Below are positions 48,086 to 61,880 of a stretch of DNA of 64,000 bases, piece after piece. The notes beneath the pieces are model-generated. The model worked only from the letters and a program-made list of their open reading frames with translations. It was not told the DNA's origin and searched no databases. The stretch covers positions 372,001 to 436,000 of the forward strand of contig JAMPIT010000862.1 in the NCBI GenBank assembly GCA_026261815.1. The letters are read 5' to 3'. This stretch comes from Monarcha castaneiventris obscurior. Lineage: Eukaryota; Chordata; Aves; Passeriformes; Monarchidae. Within the stretch, counting starts at the first letter, position 1, and every line of letters begins with the position of its first letter. Position numbers and translations under genes: made by a program.

Positions 48086-51000
48086 TTTTGATGGCGAGTC
48101 ACATGAAGATGGGCTTCAAAGCTACTTAAACCCTTGGGTTGGTTCAGTTCCCAAATCAGCAAGAGAAACAGCCTTAAGGCTTTGCCCTGCTAGAGAAGGT
48201 TTATGTACACTTTGGATCTAATCCAGGAGTCCTCAGTCACCTCCTAAAGGTAGCAGAAATCCCCGTGGCCCTGCAAAGCAGCATGGCACTTGTACCCATG
48301 AAAGAAATGTAGGATGGGAGCCACAGTGGGGGGGTTTTGCCTTCTTTTCAGACTGGTTGAGACAGGGACCTGTGGGAGTAGTGGAAAGCCACCTGCACCC
48401 AGTGGAGAAAGCGAACACCACTCTGGCAGGATGATCACATTATGTGCAGAGCTGTCCCCAGGCTTCATTTGTGTGCAGCCTGCACCAGCCCATCTCCTGT
48501 ATTGATTCAATACACAGCTCACCCAGAACTGCTAACTTTAGGCCTCTGCTGGCATTTCTGCTCACAAAGTTCACAGGGTACCAAGTGCTTTTTTTGTTGG
48601 GACGGGTTTCCTGGTCTGAAGGGAAATGTGACTTTACTGAAATGCGAGAATTCTGAATTCTGCCCCGGCCCCCCATGCACATTGCAGCACTGCTTGGGGA
48701 TAAAAAAAGCTCATAGTCTGTTTTTATGTTCTCTTTCTCCTCTATTCTATTTAACATTGTTTCACAGCGACTCAGTAACAGTGTGCATGATACGTTCCCT
48801 TTCTCCCGGCATGGTGAACCCAAATTTTCTGTTTCAGAGAGCCACTCCTTGTGCTGAATGAGACACCAGACCTCTCTAGAGTAAAATCCCCCTTCACTTG
48901 TCACTGGGAAGTTTGCCACAAAGGGATTCAGTGAACATGAGGTTAGCTTAAATTTGAAATTAAAAAAAACACAACACAAAATGAAGGAATCTGGCTCCTC
49001 TTAAGGCGGGTCTAAAGCTCAAAGGCTACAGCAAAAGCAAGCAGGGCAGTGGCTCTGCTCATGTTCACCCAAGAGGATGCACCACTCATCTCATTTCAGG
49101 ATGCAGAGGGGCCAGACAGCCTCACTGCCTTATGTAAAATTTGCTCGTGTTGTTCCTGGCCTCCTTAAGGATTCCCAAAGAAGCTGTCCATCCTCCTCTG
49201 CTGAGGGAGGCTGTCTGGATCTGCAGCAGTGATATCACTTCATGGCCCACCTGGAAAACAGAGCCTGGCCCAGGTCCTGCATGGGCTGTTCCACTGGCCT
49301 CAGCAGGCTGTGGTGATTTACACTCTGTACGGAGCTGGCTGTGCGTTTCACCTGGATGGGAATTAGATTTGATTATGTGCTTGCTTATTTGGGTTTCAGT
49401 GCACCAAGTGGGGCAGCTGCTGTGTGGGGTGAGTGGCCAGTAGCAATGGATCTGCTCAGCCTCGCTGGTTTGCTGGCAGAGCAAAGAAAAGGCCTTGGAC
49501 ATTTTGTCTTCCTCTCCTACCCCAAGCTCACGTGTGGCACAAAAAGTTTCCAACCTTTTTTTCAGGGTACAAAGTGGCTTTGTGCAGTAACTGAACTAAA
49601 TTTGACGAGAAAGTGAGCCATCAACCAGAGGTGTCTGGTGTCAGAGCAGGAAATTTGAGGATAAGCATCTAAGAGCACTCTGTGCGTATCTCGTGCGTAG
49701 TTCAGGCGGCTTCAGCCTGGTCCAGCTCCTGTGAAAGGACGGCAGTGAAAGCCAGGGACAATAGTTAAGGGATCTGAGAGAGGCTGAGGCTTTGAAAATA
49801 CCTCAGAAGTGGAAAACAAGGAGGAAGAATAAGTGGTCACTTTTCAAAGGAACCAGCTCACCTGCGGGGTGCGTGGGAGGATATGCGGGGCTGCAGAAGT
49901 TCTTCAGCAGGCTGAGAAAAATGCACGGACGTGTCCATGGCTGTATGCACACCCACATGGACCAATACACGTGTACATGCCTACTTAACCCGAGCTCAGA
50001 GAGAACTCTGAGAACCTTCCAAGGCACCCAAGGAGGACAAGGGAGTGGGAAGATGAAGTCTGAAGAAACTAATGCAAAGCAGCACACATACCAATGGCAA
50101 AAGACCCAAACTACTCCTACATGCCCTACATTGTAAATCAGCTGAAGCTGCTCCTGAAAATTACTTCCCAGCAGTCAGCCCAGTGGAGAACTCTGACATC
50201 ATGAAAACAAAATACAACCTTTTGCTGTGCAAACAGCAGATTGAAAAAAATAGCATCAAACCAGCACAATAACATTCAGTAAAGCAGCTGCAAGGGCACA
50301 TATGAGGTTTCTGTCATTCCGCTTCAGAAAGGGAGAACATCAAGTAACAGGGTGACAACTGATAAAGGAGTGCAGAGATTTCCATACTAAGCCAGGCTGC
50401 ACACAGAGGATTTGTTTAGCTTAAAGATAAAGCAATATATAAAAGGTCTGCCTGACACTTCTCATTTATTCTTCCTTGACACAGGAATAAATGATCTCAG
50501 TGAAATGAAAAAGCAATGGGTTTCAAAGAAACAAAAGGGTTTTTATATTCTTACCTAAAGTGCACCAAATTGTGACACTGACACATTGTTGAAATCAGGA
50601 GATCAGCATGATTAAAGACAGAATCAGATGTTTAGGAGGAAAATACAGTTACTTTAAATGAAAGTTTAGAAAAAAACATGCAAGCCCCTGTGCTTTTATG
50701 AGGAAGTATTAAAAATACGCTTTCTCATTCAGTCCAGGCCAAACAACTAGGAACAAAGAACTGGTCCAAAGATGCTGGAAGGTAGCCCCAAACCAGTGAT
50801 TCTGGAAATGGTGCAGCTCTCCCACCACCATGCTCTGTGTCCTGTGTCCTAAAAAAGGGACATGATGATGGGCAGGGATTCAGGCATGTGACAGCCCAGC
50901 ACCAGTGAGACCACCAAAAGGTCTTTAACTCCCATGGTCACCTCTCAGTATGGTTGTTCAAGGGCCTGGTAAAGGCTGAAGACCAGCTGAGGTCTGGAAA

Positions 51001-54000
51001 GCTCACCTGGCAAGTGTGGGACCAGAACAGGGAGCCTTCTGCTCCTTTGGGAGAGTCTGACCTAACCTGCATGGCCAACAGCACAGTAATAAGGGGATCC
51101 TGAGGAATCCAGATGATTACTGAAACGTGTAACCGCTTGCAGTAAGATGAACAAAAAAAATCTGCTATGTCTTAGACAGCAAAAAGGGTTGAATTTACTG
51201 GATGAGGGGAGTAATTTAACTCCCTTTTCTCTGGACTGTGTAAGACTCAGCATAACTCATGGAGGAGGGTTTACCCTGGCTCTCAGTGGATAGGATTTCA
51301 GCCATCAGCTGTTTTTATCCTACAGCAACCTTATCTCTCCATGCTCCCTCCTTGGCTTGACTCCTTTCAACCTTGTGCTTCACGGCTGAGTGCCTGGGTT
51401 GGAAGAGATGGGTTTGGAAATGAAATCACTGCAAGATGCAGAGGGCAAACAGGCAGCCCAGGGTGCAGTTCCAGAGGTCACATCCTCCTGTCCTTTCCTA
51501 TGGGAAAGTGCTCTCTAGACCTGCTCACACCCATCTCCAACAGTTTCAGAGCCCAAAGCTGACCACCCAGTCACATGCCTCTGCTGCCTTTCTCCAGCTG
51601 GGGTACCCTGGGCAGGGCTGCTCTGCTGCAGGGGCTAAAGGCTTTTTCCTCGCTCTGTTTTTGCTGGGACCCTGATGGTGTTGCCCAGAGTCAGAAAGTG
51701 ACTCTCCCTGAGAAAGAGTGAGCAGAGGGCCTGCTCCTTGTCAGTGGTGGAGGTATAGAAAGGGACAAGATCTTCCTCCCATGGTGCGCTCAGCTTTGTG
51801 GTGGGAACGAAACTCCAGTTCCTGGCAAGAGCCACAAACCAAGTCAAATCAAACCACTCACCATGGTAGGGGGATGTCTGCAGAGTGAAACAGCTTAATT
51901 GCTTATCTTTGTGTAACCCTGGGCACACTGATACCTTCTCCTTGTGCCACAAAAGCACTGACATCTTTCATATGGAACGGCTCCGGGATGATGGATAGGG
52001 AGCAGCAGCAGCACAGGAACAAAGTGACTCTGCCAAGGTCCTGCAGTAGCTCAGCACCTGGACTGGGCACAGGACTGAATTTGCTGGAGGGCTCTGCCCA
52101 TCTGGGCCCCCTAACAGTGACTGCTTCCGGCTCAGGGCTTCCCAGCCACAGAAAAATGTGGAGCTTTGGCTAGTGCTGAGCAAGTGCAGCCAGGGCCTGG
52201 GCATGGTGATGCCTGCAGCAAAAGCAGGGGTGCACAGAGGCCTGCTGGTCACTATAACAGGTAATTACTTCCATTTCAATGGTCCCACCAAGGGGAAAAA
52301 AGACCCATATTTTCAGTTGCTGCATTGCTCCCAAAGGCAGCATGGTCTACCAGAATGAGATCTGTGTTTGCTCAGGCTCTCTGCAAAGTGTTGGACTTGT
52401 TGAATTCTCTTCATCCTGTTTGCCATCAGCAGGCTTAGACTGGCTTTCAGACCATGTAAGTTTGTGATTTTCTTCCAAAGGCATCACATGAAAAATGTTC
52501 AGAGGTGTTTAGCCCCAAGGCAGTTTCCAAACAGTCCTACAGAGGGGCTGGGGGGGATTCCCTTCTTGCCCCCCATCAGGGCTGTTTCACCAAGGGCCAG
52601 TGGGAAAGTCTCCAAGTCCTTCCACTCCCCTTGCATTGTCCCTGTGAGACAAACAACCCCTTGGCACGGGAGTAGCTTCACCACTGGCCACTCAAGGGGA
52701 ATCATGTCTGGCCAAGACCCAGTTCCACCACAGCACTGGGGCCAGGAGAATGGATGCAACATGGCCCCATGCAAGCTAATGGGGTCTGGGGAGGTCCCCT
52801 GGTCCCTGGAGGATCCACGGAGAGAAACTGGACTTGGTTCATGGTAAAGGGAAGCTCAGAGAAACACTGAGGCAGAATGAAGGTTTTGTGTGGGCAGAGA
52901 GGAGGTGCACAGACACAGGTCCAGGGAGGTGAGCTGGGCAGTCACATCGAGGAATGGCCAGAGAAATCATTGCCACCAGCAGCTTCAGGGTCCTCCCCAC
53001 CCCATAAAACCTTGTCAGAAAAGCAGGGAAAGGGGGTGGAGGACAGCAGCTGGTAGGAGGAAAGTGCCAGCACTGAGAGCCTAAGACTCATCTGGGATGT
53101 ACAGAAATGCAGCTGGGCCTGTCTCTGGCACATCCCCAGCAATTCCCCCAAAGCTGAGGATCAGCCAGCTTTAAATATAAGGAATCTTGATCCTTATAGA
53201 AGCACCAATCCTACACTGGAGTCTTTTGGGAAATAAAACCAACGACAAGTCCCTTCCCTTTGGAGCAGGAGCAGGAGCTATGGCTTTGCATCACTAAGCA
53301 CGTCAACACACATTGGACATGCTCTCCTGCAGTCCCAGCTACTATTTCTGTCCCTGGGTTTCCACAGCTTCTTCCAGAGATGCCAGTGTGGTATCCAATT
53401 AACTCATCAGTCACAGCTCCACGAGCTTTGCTGGGTGCAGACTCTCAACGACATAAATAATAAATAGGAAAACTAACATCTTGCTTCTGTTCCTCTGTTC
53501 CTTTCAATTGCAAATGCATCTGGTGCAGTCACCTTAGTGCATGCTCACACACAAACACACACACACATACATGCACACGGAGACACCAAGTGCCTGCACT
53601 CCACTTTGATTAATTGTGCATTTGGTGACGAGTTCAGCTTGTGGCAAGGCTGTGCACATGACTAGAAAACAAGGCTGGCTTTAATAGACCTAATTTTCAT
53701 TAATCTTGTTGCCTCTCTCTGCCTCACTGCTGAAAGGAACTGAGGTTAATCAGAAAAAAGGAGTCTCTTTCGTAGAGCTGGTGGGAGGTTGCAACAGGGC
53801 TGCATTGGTTATTTTCCACACTCCCCTGAGGCTCATGTAGGAACAGACATTTAGTCCAAACTATATTACTTGGCTAACAAGATTTACAAGCAGTTTGAGA
53901 TAATGCAATCATTTCCAAAATTAAGGAAGGGCATTCTCTAAAAAGTAAAGCTTGGGAGGAGGGTGCCGAGGGCTCATTTTCTCAAAATTCATTATCTGCA

Positions 54001-57000
54001 GCCTGGGTTTTGCACACGTGTGTGTGTGTGTTGCTTTCAGACTATGGCGACTGAATTAAAGGCCAGCTCTGTAGATTCAGAGCTAGCTTTATGTGCAGCA
54101 CCATTTTTCATCCTCATCCAGATTTTTTCCCTCCCTCTGCTTCCCATGAATTTTACACAAACAAATAATAGCACCTAAGCAGGATGCCCAGCCTTGTCTC
54201 ATCACCTGCTGTGTGCCACCCCACGCAGCCTTCCCTTGTGAGGAGCAATGCAAGAGCAGAACATGCATCAATACCAACGGGAATGCTGAGCTAATGCAAT
54301 AATGCTCTCCCAGATGGATGCCTGCTTCACAGTGTGTCAGATCCCCAGGGAGTCTGCCTGCTTCCTTATTCACCTGAAGCTGTGGAGTAATGTGGTTAGC
54401 TTTCCAAAATGATCGATGGTCGGTGAGTCACAGAAATCAGAGATGGAAAAACCAACTGCATCGTGCTGCTGTCCACCACCTCACCTAGGGATGCATCCAT
54501 GCCTATACACACGAGCTTCCTGCTGCCCATGCAGGATCCCTCCCTAGGGCTGAGTACATTGGGATTTTAAATGACTCCAGTGATGGGGCTCCCAGCGTAT
54601 CCCTGGAAGTCTGTGAGCTAACCATGCAGACGTCACCCTCTGTACTGACAGTCCTTCCTTCCCAAATGACTAATTATCTCTTGCTCCATCATCTTTGCTG
54701 AGCTCCAGCATCCTGCTGAGTTCCCTGCCAGTAAACAGTCTTGTCTCAGTTCCACCAAGCTCTGCACACACATTTCTGCTGTTTCACTACAAGCAAATCC
54801 CTCAGGCTTTCTCTGCCCATGTCTGTGGCCCTCCTGGGCTGTGCACTGAACCATGCCCATGTAGGCAGCTGAGGTTTTAGTGCAGAAGGATGAGAAGATG
54901 TGGGCAGTCGTGGCTGAAAGGGCAGGATGGCCAAAGCAGAGGAAGTCTGAGGATTGTGCTCAGCACAGTAGAAGATGCACTGAGCTGTGACTGGAGCAGC
55001 AGAGGAAGAGCAAAGGATCAAACCTTGCTCCCCCCCCCAAAAAAAGAATGGAGAACATTAGAAATCCTGCATGGCTGCAAAGACAAACCACCTTCATGCA
55101 GTTCATCTGCCAAGTTTCACGTGTGCAACAAGGTCTGGTAAGTGCACAGGATGTTTAATATTAAATGCACGATTCATTATTTACACCACAAAAAAGTGCA
55201 TGCTAAGGAGCTCTTCCAAGGCGAGCAATGTGCTGAGCCTGGCCCCAAAAAACCTCCTCGCTGGCTCCTCCCAGCAAGGCCAAGGGGAACAAACTCTTTA
55301 AAAGTCTGGGAACGCATCCACCAGCAGCAGGGGTGTATGTAGGTCATGGTGATGCAGCGGAGCCTGGGGCGGGGGCCAGGCTGGCCAACACTGCCTGGGG
55401 CCAGCGCTGTGCCTGGGACTCTTTCCCCAAGCCTTTCCTCCTGCCAGCCAGCTCTGCCCATGGCATGGTGCCCCTCCGGGGCCTCCCTCCTGAGCCACAC
55501 CACGGGGAAAATGTCCCGCCCGTGGTCTTTCCTGATTTCTCACAAGGTGAAGGCAGCAAGGGGGAAAATAAACTATTTCAAAGGAGGACAATGACAACAC
55601 AGAAAAGGGACGAGAGGCTGGACAGGGAGCTCAGCAACCCAGGTTGTGAGCATAGGGGAACTCTGGACTCTAGACATGAGTGTGAGGAAACAGGACTGTG
55701 AGGCTGCAGAGAGGGACTCTTGCTAGAGATGGTGGGGAAAACTCCAGATCTCTTTGGAAATCCCTCTCATTTCCCATGGATACAAAACAGAGCTGGGTCA
55801 CCAAATAAATACAAGAGAGTTAAAGCTAAAGGTACCCACCAAAGCCTTAGATCCAACCCCAGGCAGTGCTTTGAAAAAAAAAAGCGTTTTTCTCTTAACT
55901 GGTTAATATTTCAGACTCTGGCCAAATTTGTAGGAGCCTACAGAGAACCTGAGGATCAGCTCACATTGTTAATGTCTGCCCATTTTCCTTGTGCTGCTGC
56001 TGGGAGCACGGATGGACCCTGCCTCCTGCAGCTTTCTCTTGGGGTTGTGCCAGGCTGTCCCAAATCCAACGCTGCCATGCCCAAAACCACCCTGTGGCTC
56101 AGGGCTAGGCAGGCAGGCTGCCCTTCCCGGATCTCTGGAAGTCCTGGCTGTTTTATTTTGGAAATACTGATAGCAAGAATCATCTTCTGAAGCAAAGAGT
56201 GAGCTCCTGAATTATGCCACCAGCAAGACTTGTCTCCCAGCACGCCACCAGGATGGCTGTGATATAAACCATGTTTTCCAGAGTGTTTCGTGTTGATGCA
56301 TTCAGAGTACCTCATTGCCTGCCTCCCAGACACAGGAGCTGTTTAGGAGACATGACTTTTCAGAGAAAGCAGCTGTGGTATTTTCCCCTTGCGCAGAGCA
56401 AGGGGAGAAGGAAAAAAAGGGAAAAAGTTTGCAGCAAGAGCCAGCAGCACACAGTGTAAGAGACTTTCAGCTGATCCCTTTATCCCCACCACACTGTGAT
56501 GAGCCGAAGTTGGACACTTTCATATCAGTGCTTCTCCCACAGAGCTTCCACCAGAACCTTCTCCAGCACTTCAGTGCTTTCCATTCCTGCACAGACTTGT
56601 ATTTGTTGGTGAGGAAATGAAACTCAAAACTCCAGAAAATGCAATGTAAAATCCTATTGCATCCAAACTCCACGCAGATCAGACAGAGAATGTGCCTCCT
56701 CCTGACCAATGCCCGTGTGCTTAGCAGCAAAACACAGAGAGCTGGAGGAAGTTCCTCACATAAATGCCACCATGCTGAATATTTCCAAGTGTACCTGATG
56801 GAAGCCCACACCCTTCAGCTTCCAGGTGCCCAGCAGTTTGCACAGTGCTCTTCCAAACCACTCACTGCCCACCAGCAGGGCTGCCTTGCTCTGAGTCAGC
56901 AGAAGCTGCCTGAGACACTAAAGCTGCTCAATGTGACAGAAGAAGCAGCAGGCAAAATCCTGTAACTCATCAGACAATGTAAGATATCATAAGTAATAAG

Positions 57001-58087
57001 CACCAGTGGCAGTCTACAAAGTGGTTTATAAAGGGCTTGATGAGTAACTCAGCTGAGCCTCTGGATTACATACAAGACGAATCATTTCATTTCTGTCATG
57101 CAGCAGCCCATCTGCAGTGTGCAAGGAACCATCCCTGCTTCTCACATCTCAAGGGCTTCGGATAAAAGGCTGAGAATCTCGCTGCCAAAACCAGGAAACA
57201 CAAGGCAAATTTTTCACTTGCTCCTGAAAGAGACGGGAGACTCTCCATGCCAGATTTCTGTAATTGGGGAGCACTTGACAGGCACAGATGTGCAAATCCT
57301 GAAATGGACACATTACTGTGAAAAGTTCGAGAAGGGGGCCACGCTGGTTGATTGCTGCTCCCCAATTCAAAACCAGATTTGGCTGGAGGCACTGACTTAC
57401 ATCCTATAAAACTGCACTGGTTTCTGCCCTGTGCAGTACTGCTGAAATTCAGGGGACAAAATGCCTGCAGGGGGGGACCCAGAGTAAACTTGCACACTGT
57501 CAGGTGCAAGAGCTACAAGCACCCACTTCTCTGATCCCATCACCACCTCCAACGTTAGCAGTCCTGCTTCCTCAGCAGAGCCTCCCTGGTTATCTGCCCA
57601 GGGGACACTACTGCTTCGGCTTTCCTAATCTCCCTGCATTTTTCACCAGACTGTCTCCATTCTGGCTTCTCACAGAGGGTCCCTGAGTAATCCACTCTCT
57701 ACTTTGAATTTCTTGAATAATTCAGAGACATGGAGAAGCCAACAAAGAACTTGCCTAACTCTCCTGAGGGATTTGAGTCAGCATCTTTGCACCTACCTGC
57801 AACAAGGAAACCTACTGCACATGCAGCATGTGTGTTACACCCTAGGCACATGCTTCCTTGCAGGTTTGCCTGGAAATGCACAGCAAGGCTGATGTGGCCA
57901 AAAGGCACCTGGCTCCTTGCAGAGCACTGATAAAGAGCACTCACCCTGGACTGACAGGACTTCAGCCCTGATACTTCTGTGCTTGCACAGAGACAGTGTG
58001 GGATGGGGTGGGCAGCTGAGCCTGAGCCAGCTCATCCCCACACTCCTTGTGAGGTGAGTCCTGCTTGCTGTTAGCGAGCTTCTGCTG
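48086..58087 (-). other. Large upstream intron, segment 7
   Basis: Unique intronic sequence with a CA-rich run (53548-53578), a short TG run (54018-54031) and an AT-rich stretch at 53600-53720. No exon, RNA gene or further transposon was recognised. Confidence 0.65.
53548..53578. repeat. Imperfect (CA)n microsatellite
   Basis: About 30 nt of CA units with a few A and T interruptions. Confidence 0.9.
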
Positions 58088-58874
58088 GAGGGCAGGAAGG
58101 CTCTGCAGAGGGATCTGGACAGGCCAAGGGGCCGAGGCCAATGGCAGAAGATTCAATAACCCCCTGCAGCACTGCAGGCTGGGGGAAGAGGGGCTGGAAA
58201 GTGGTCCAGCAGAAAAGGACCTGTAGGTGCTGGTTGACAGTGTCTGGACATGAGCCAGCTGTGCCCAGGAGGCCAAGGTGGCCATGGGTATCCTGGCTTG
58301 TATCAAAAATAACATGGCTGGTGGGACCAGGGCAGGGATTGCCCCCTGTACTCGGCACTGCTGAGGCCACACCTCGAGTGCTGTGTCCAGTTCTGGGCCC
58401 CCCAGTTCAGGAAGGACACCAAGGTGCCGGAGCGAGTCCAGAGAAGGGCAATGGAGCTGGTGAAGGGTCTGGAGCACAAGTCCTGTGAGGAGCAGCTCAG
58501 GGAGCTGGGAGGGTTTAGCCTGGAGAAAAGGAGGCTCAGGGGAGACCGTAGCACTCTCTACAAATCCCTGACAGGAGATTTGACCCGAGGTGGGGGTCGG
58601 CCTCTTCTCCCAGGCAGCTAGTGACAGGACAAGGGGAAATGGCCTCAAGCTGTTCAGATTGGACATCAGGAAGAATTTCTTCACTGAAAGGGTGGTCAGG
58701 CATTGGAACAGGCTGCCCAGGGAAGCGGTGGAGTCACCATCCCTGGAAGCATTCAAGAAATGACTGAATGTGGCACTCAGTGCTGTGGTTTAGTTGACAT
58801 GGCCGTGTTTGGTCAAGGCCTGGACTCGACGATATCGGAGCTCTTTTCCAACCTTAATGATTCTGTGATTCTAA
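58088..58874 (+). mobile_element. CR1 LINE, 5'-truncated, about 0.8 kb (end of reverse transcriptase ORF plus 3' UTR)
   Basis: Blocks match the avian CR1 consensus in order: ctgcagagggatctggacag; gcagaaaaggacctg; tgtactcggcactg; tgtccagttctgggcccc; gagaagggcaatggagctgg; agcctggagaaaaggaggct; and the 3' part gaacaggctgcccaggga. It ends in the terminal repeat (tgattctgtgattct, 58859-58873). The coding part is the C-terminal end of the reverse transcriptase ORF and is broken by indels and stops, for example a deletion near 58150-58165. It is a dead copy, much the largest transposon in the window. A 264-residue open frame on the opposite strand here is meaningless. Confidence 0.96.
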
Positions 58875-61679
58875 GCAACAATGCTCTTGCCAGGAGAGCT
58901 GGGTTCATGTCAAATGGAAAGACATCAGGAGAGAACATCTTCAAAATGAAGTGCCTTGCACTTTAGCCCACTGTGCCGAGGGAGAGCTGCCCCAGCCACC
59001 CTCCCTTTTGCACCCCCGTGTGCAGTGGCACCACTGCCACCATCTGAGAAACCCCTGGCTGGACTTTGGCATGGCTGATGTGCCTCAGGCACGGGGACAG
59101 CAGGTCCTAGCTTACCCCTAGGACAGCCATTTCCTGAAACTCATCCACCTCTCCCACAGCTCTCTGCTGCTTGAGGCAGCACAGACAACATCCCCCAGCC
59201 CCCACAAGCTCATCTGCCTCCTGCTCGGCAGCAGCAGGCAGGCTTTTGGCTGCAGATTTCACCAGCAGCCCCAAAGTGGAGCTCTCCAGTCTGAGACATT
59301 TCCAGGCAGCCCTGCTGCTCCAGCACCTCTTGCTCTGCCTGGTTCAGCACTAGCCAGAGCTGATTTTAAACCCTGAAGAGCTGGTTTCCACCATGCCACA
59401 AAGACCCGTATAACAGCACCCTGAGAATCACCTGGTGTTTAGAGGAGGAGAGTTTTGTTATGAAAGAGGACAGAAGTACCTGGGATAGTCTAGTTAAAAA
59501 ATAACTTGGATTAACCAAAGTGCCAATGCTGTTTTTTATGAATCTCTGGGCTGCCATTGCTCCTGGCTGGTGGCAGGTGGGGGTCCCTGCAGCAGTTGCT
59601 GTCTGGCCCTGTTGGAGCATGGGGTGGGAGTGGACTCAGCAACTCTTGTGCCATGGCTGACACGTCCAAGGCACAGCTGTGCAAGCCAGGTTGGCTGGAT
59701 GTGAGGCCAGCAGCACGCCAAGCTGGGCCTAGGGAGCAGGCTGGCTTCCCAAAGCATGGCAAGATAACAGCACAGTCCAGCCTCCCCTCCAAATTCATGA
59801 CCATGAGACATCTGCGCTTTGCTGCCTTTGTCCATCTGCTAAACAAAGACCCACATCTCTGAGGGCAGAAAACAAGGCACAGACAGCTGCCCTTCATCTA
59901 AGAACCCAAAAATTACCCAGAGAAGTGTGCAAACCCTGGCTTCTCCTGCTCTACAGCTGGGGGATTGTCAGTAAGGAGATGGAACAAACCCCTTCTGGCT
60001 GCAAGACGGCTTCCAAGAGGGTTGTGGTGAGGCAGAGCGTTTCTATTCTGAGCCACATCTCATAAGGTCTCCAGCACACGGCTGCTTTCCCAGACCTTGC
60101 TTTAACTTCTCTGGAATGATGAGAGGGGAGGGGCAGGCCATGGAGCCCGCCTTCCTGGGGGGCTGCCTTTTGGCACCATGACAGTGGGGCTTTCAGTTTC
60201 AAGGGGGCACATAAATAAGCCAGAGTGCTGTGGGCCGTGCTGTCAGTCAGTTCAGTGCACCTAATTCTGCGACATCAAATGTGTCAGGCTCTCCAGTGCT
60301 CATTTCCTAATTTATTCTCCCAGGCTGAGATGGTTGGTTTGTGCCTGTGTAGCTCCTCTGCAAGGCAGATTCAGAGACTATCCCAGCTGGTAGTAAAGCA
60401 GGAGAACGGTGTGTCGCAGCAGAGGAATTAGCAAATGGAAAGGAAAGCAGAGTGAGGGGATGAGCATGGAGGAGAGCTGGCATGAGCCATCACGTCTGCA
60501 GTGATTTATCTGCACTCATGAAAACCTCCCTGGGCACAGATTGCCTTTCCCCACGTCATCTTTGTTATCGCTCCACCTTGAGACTGGGTGATGTGGGCGT
60601 TTGATAGACTACCTGGAAGCCTGGTTTATTTCTCTGGTGTTTCCCCGTGGTGGGATGAAACCTCTGCTTCACAGAGCTGTGCCAGCCACACAGGCAGGAA
60701 AAGCCCTTGCTGTCCCCAAGGCAGGCCTGTGTTGCAGAGCCCCAAAGAATAACTGTGTCTCCACCTCTGAGGCTCATCTCAATTCCTCACAAGTGGAGAG
60801 TCTGCACATCAGCCAGCACAGGATGTCTTTGTGTGGGAAGCAAAATCAAGCAGGGAGTTTCCTCCTCCTGCACTGATAGAGACCACAAACATCTCCCTTG
60901 CAGGTGGCAAGCTGCCAATGACTCTCAAACGTGCTGTGGCCTGGACCATGCTCAAGAAAGCATCTCGTCACATTGACAGCATTATCAGCTATCGATCAGC
61001 TTTTTTCCTCTCCTGCCTTTTGGTCATCAAAGTGTTGAGGGCTGGGGTGCTACTTCAAAGAACTGGATTCCTTCCGCAAGAGTTTTGCACCCATCTCTTC
61101 TCCCCAAATTGCTCACGTCTTCCACAACCCCACGGGTTTGTGAGACCTAAACAGCCAGATACAGGAGCACCTGCCATCCTGCATTTTGGACCCTGGACAG
61201 GACAAACTGCAGCAAAACTAAATAAAGGGCACTGATTTCACAAGTCAAATGTTTCTTTGGAGCAATGGAAAAACACCTACTTCCCCTGTTAAACCAGGAT
61301 TTGTACATCTGCCTTCAGCATCTCGCACAAGGAATTATGGCTGCCTCATCGGCAGGATTTAGAGCTGCAGTCAGCTCAGAAAGATCACGAGGCTGTGTTT
61401 ACTTTCTGACAGATGTATGGGTTTATTACATCCTCGCCTCTGAATACATATCCCCTCGAGTACATATACCCAAGGTGTCTTTGGGCAGAACTCCGAGAAT
61501 GTGAGTGAGAGAAGATCCTGGCTTTTTCCTGGGTTAGGCTCCCTGTCCAAGCACAGCAGGACTGACTGCACAAGGCATCCTGGAGAATGTGTTTCCTCAC
61601 TTGTGCATGTAGCATTTTGGGTCTAATTCACCCTGGCTGACAGCTAACTGACTAATTTGACAGGTACTTTAACCAGACG

Positions 61680-61880
61680 TTTTTAGAGTGTTTCCCTTGC
61701 TCATGCGTGCTGGGCTACACGGTTGCACACTGTGATTATGCATCTAAAATTATGGGAGCTGATAAACTGAAGGCAGAAAAGGCAGTTAGAGCTCAAGCAA
61801 AAGCCTGCCAAGTTTCTAATAAAATTCAAAACACAGCAATATTTAAGAGCGTACACGAAGCCAGCGTTTGTCTGTGTTTC
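61680..61880. other. AT-rich unique stretch, candidate conserved non-coding element
   Basis: A repeat-free stretch with ATGCATCTAAAATTATG-type words and balanced composition, distinct from flanking sequence. Included only as a candidate for conservation testing. Confidence 0.2.

Noticed and set aside
57962..58756. A 264-residue minus-strand open frame
   Set aside because: It is antisense to the CR1 element, whose real coding direction is plus. The frame is open because of CR1 composition.
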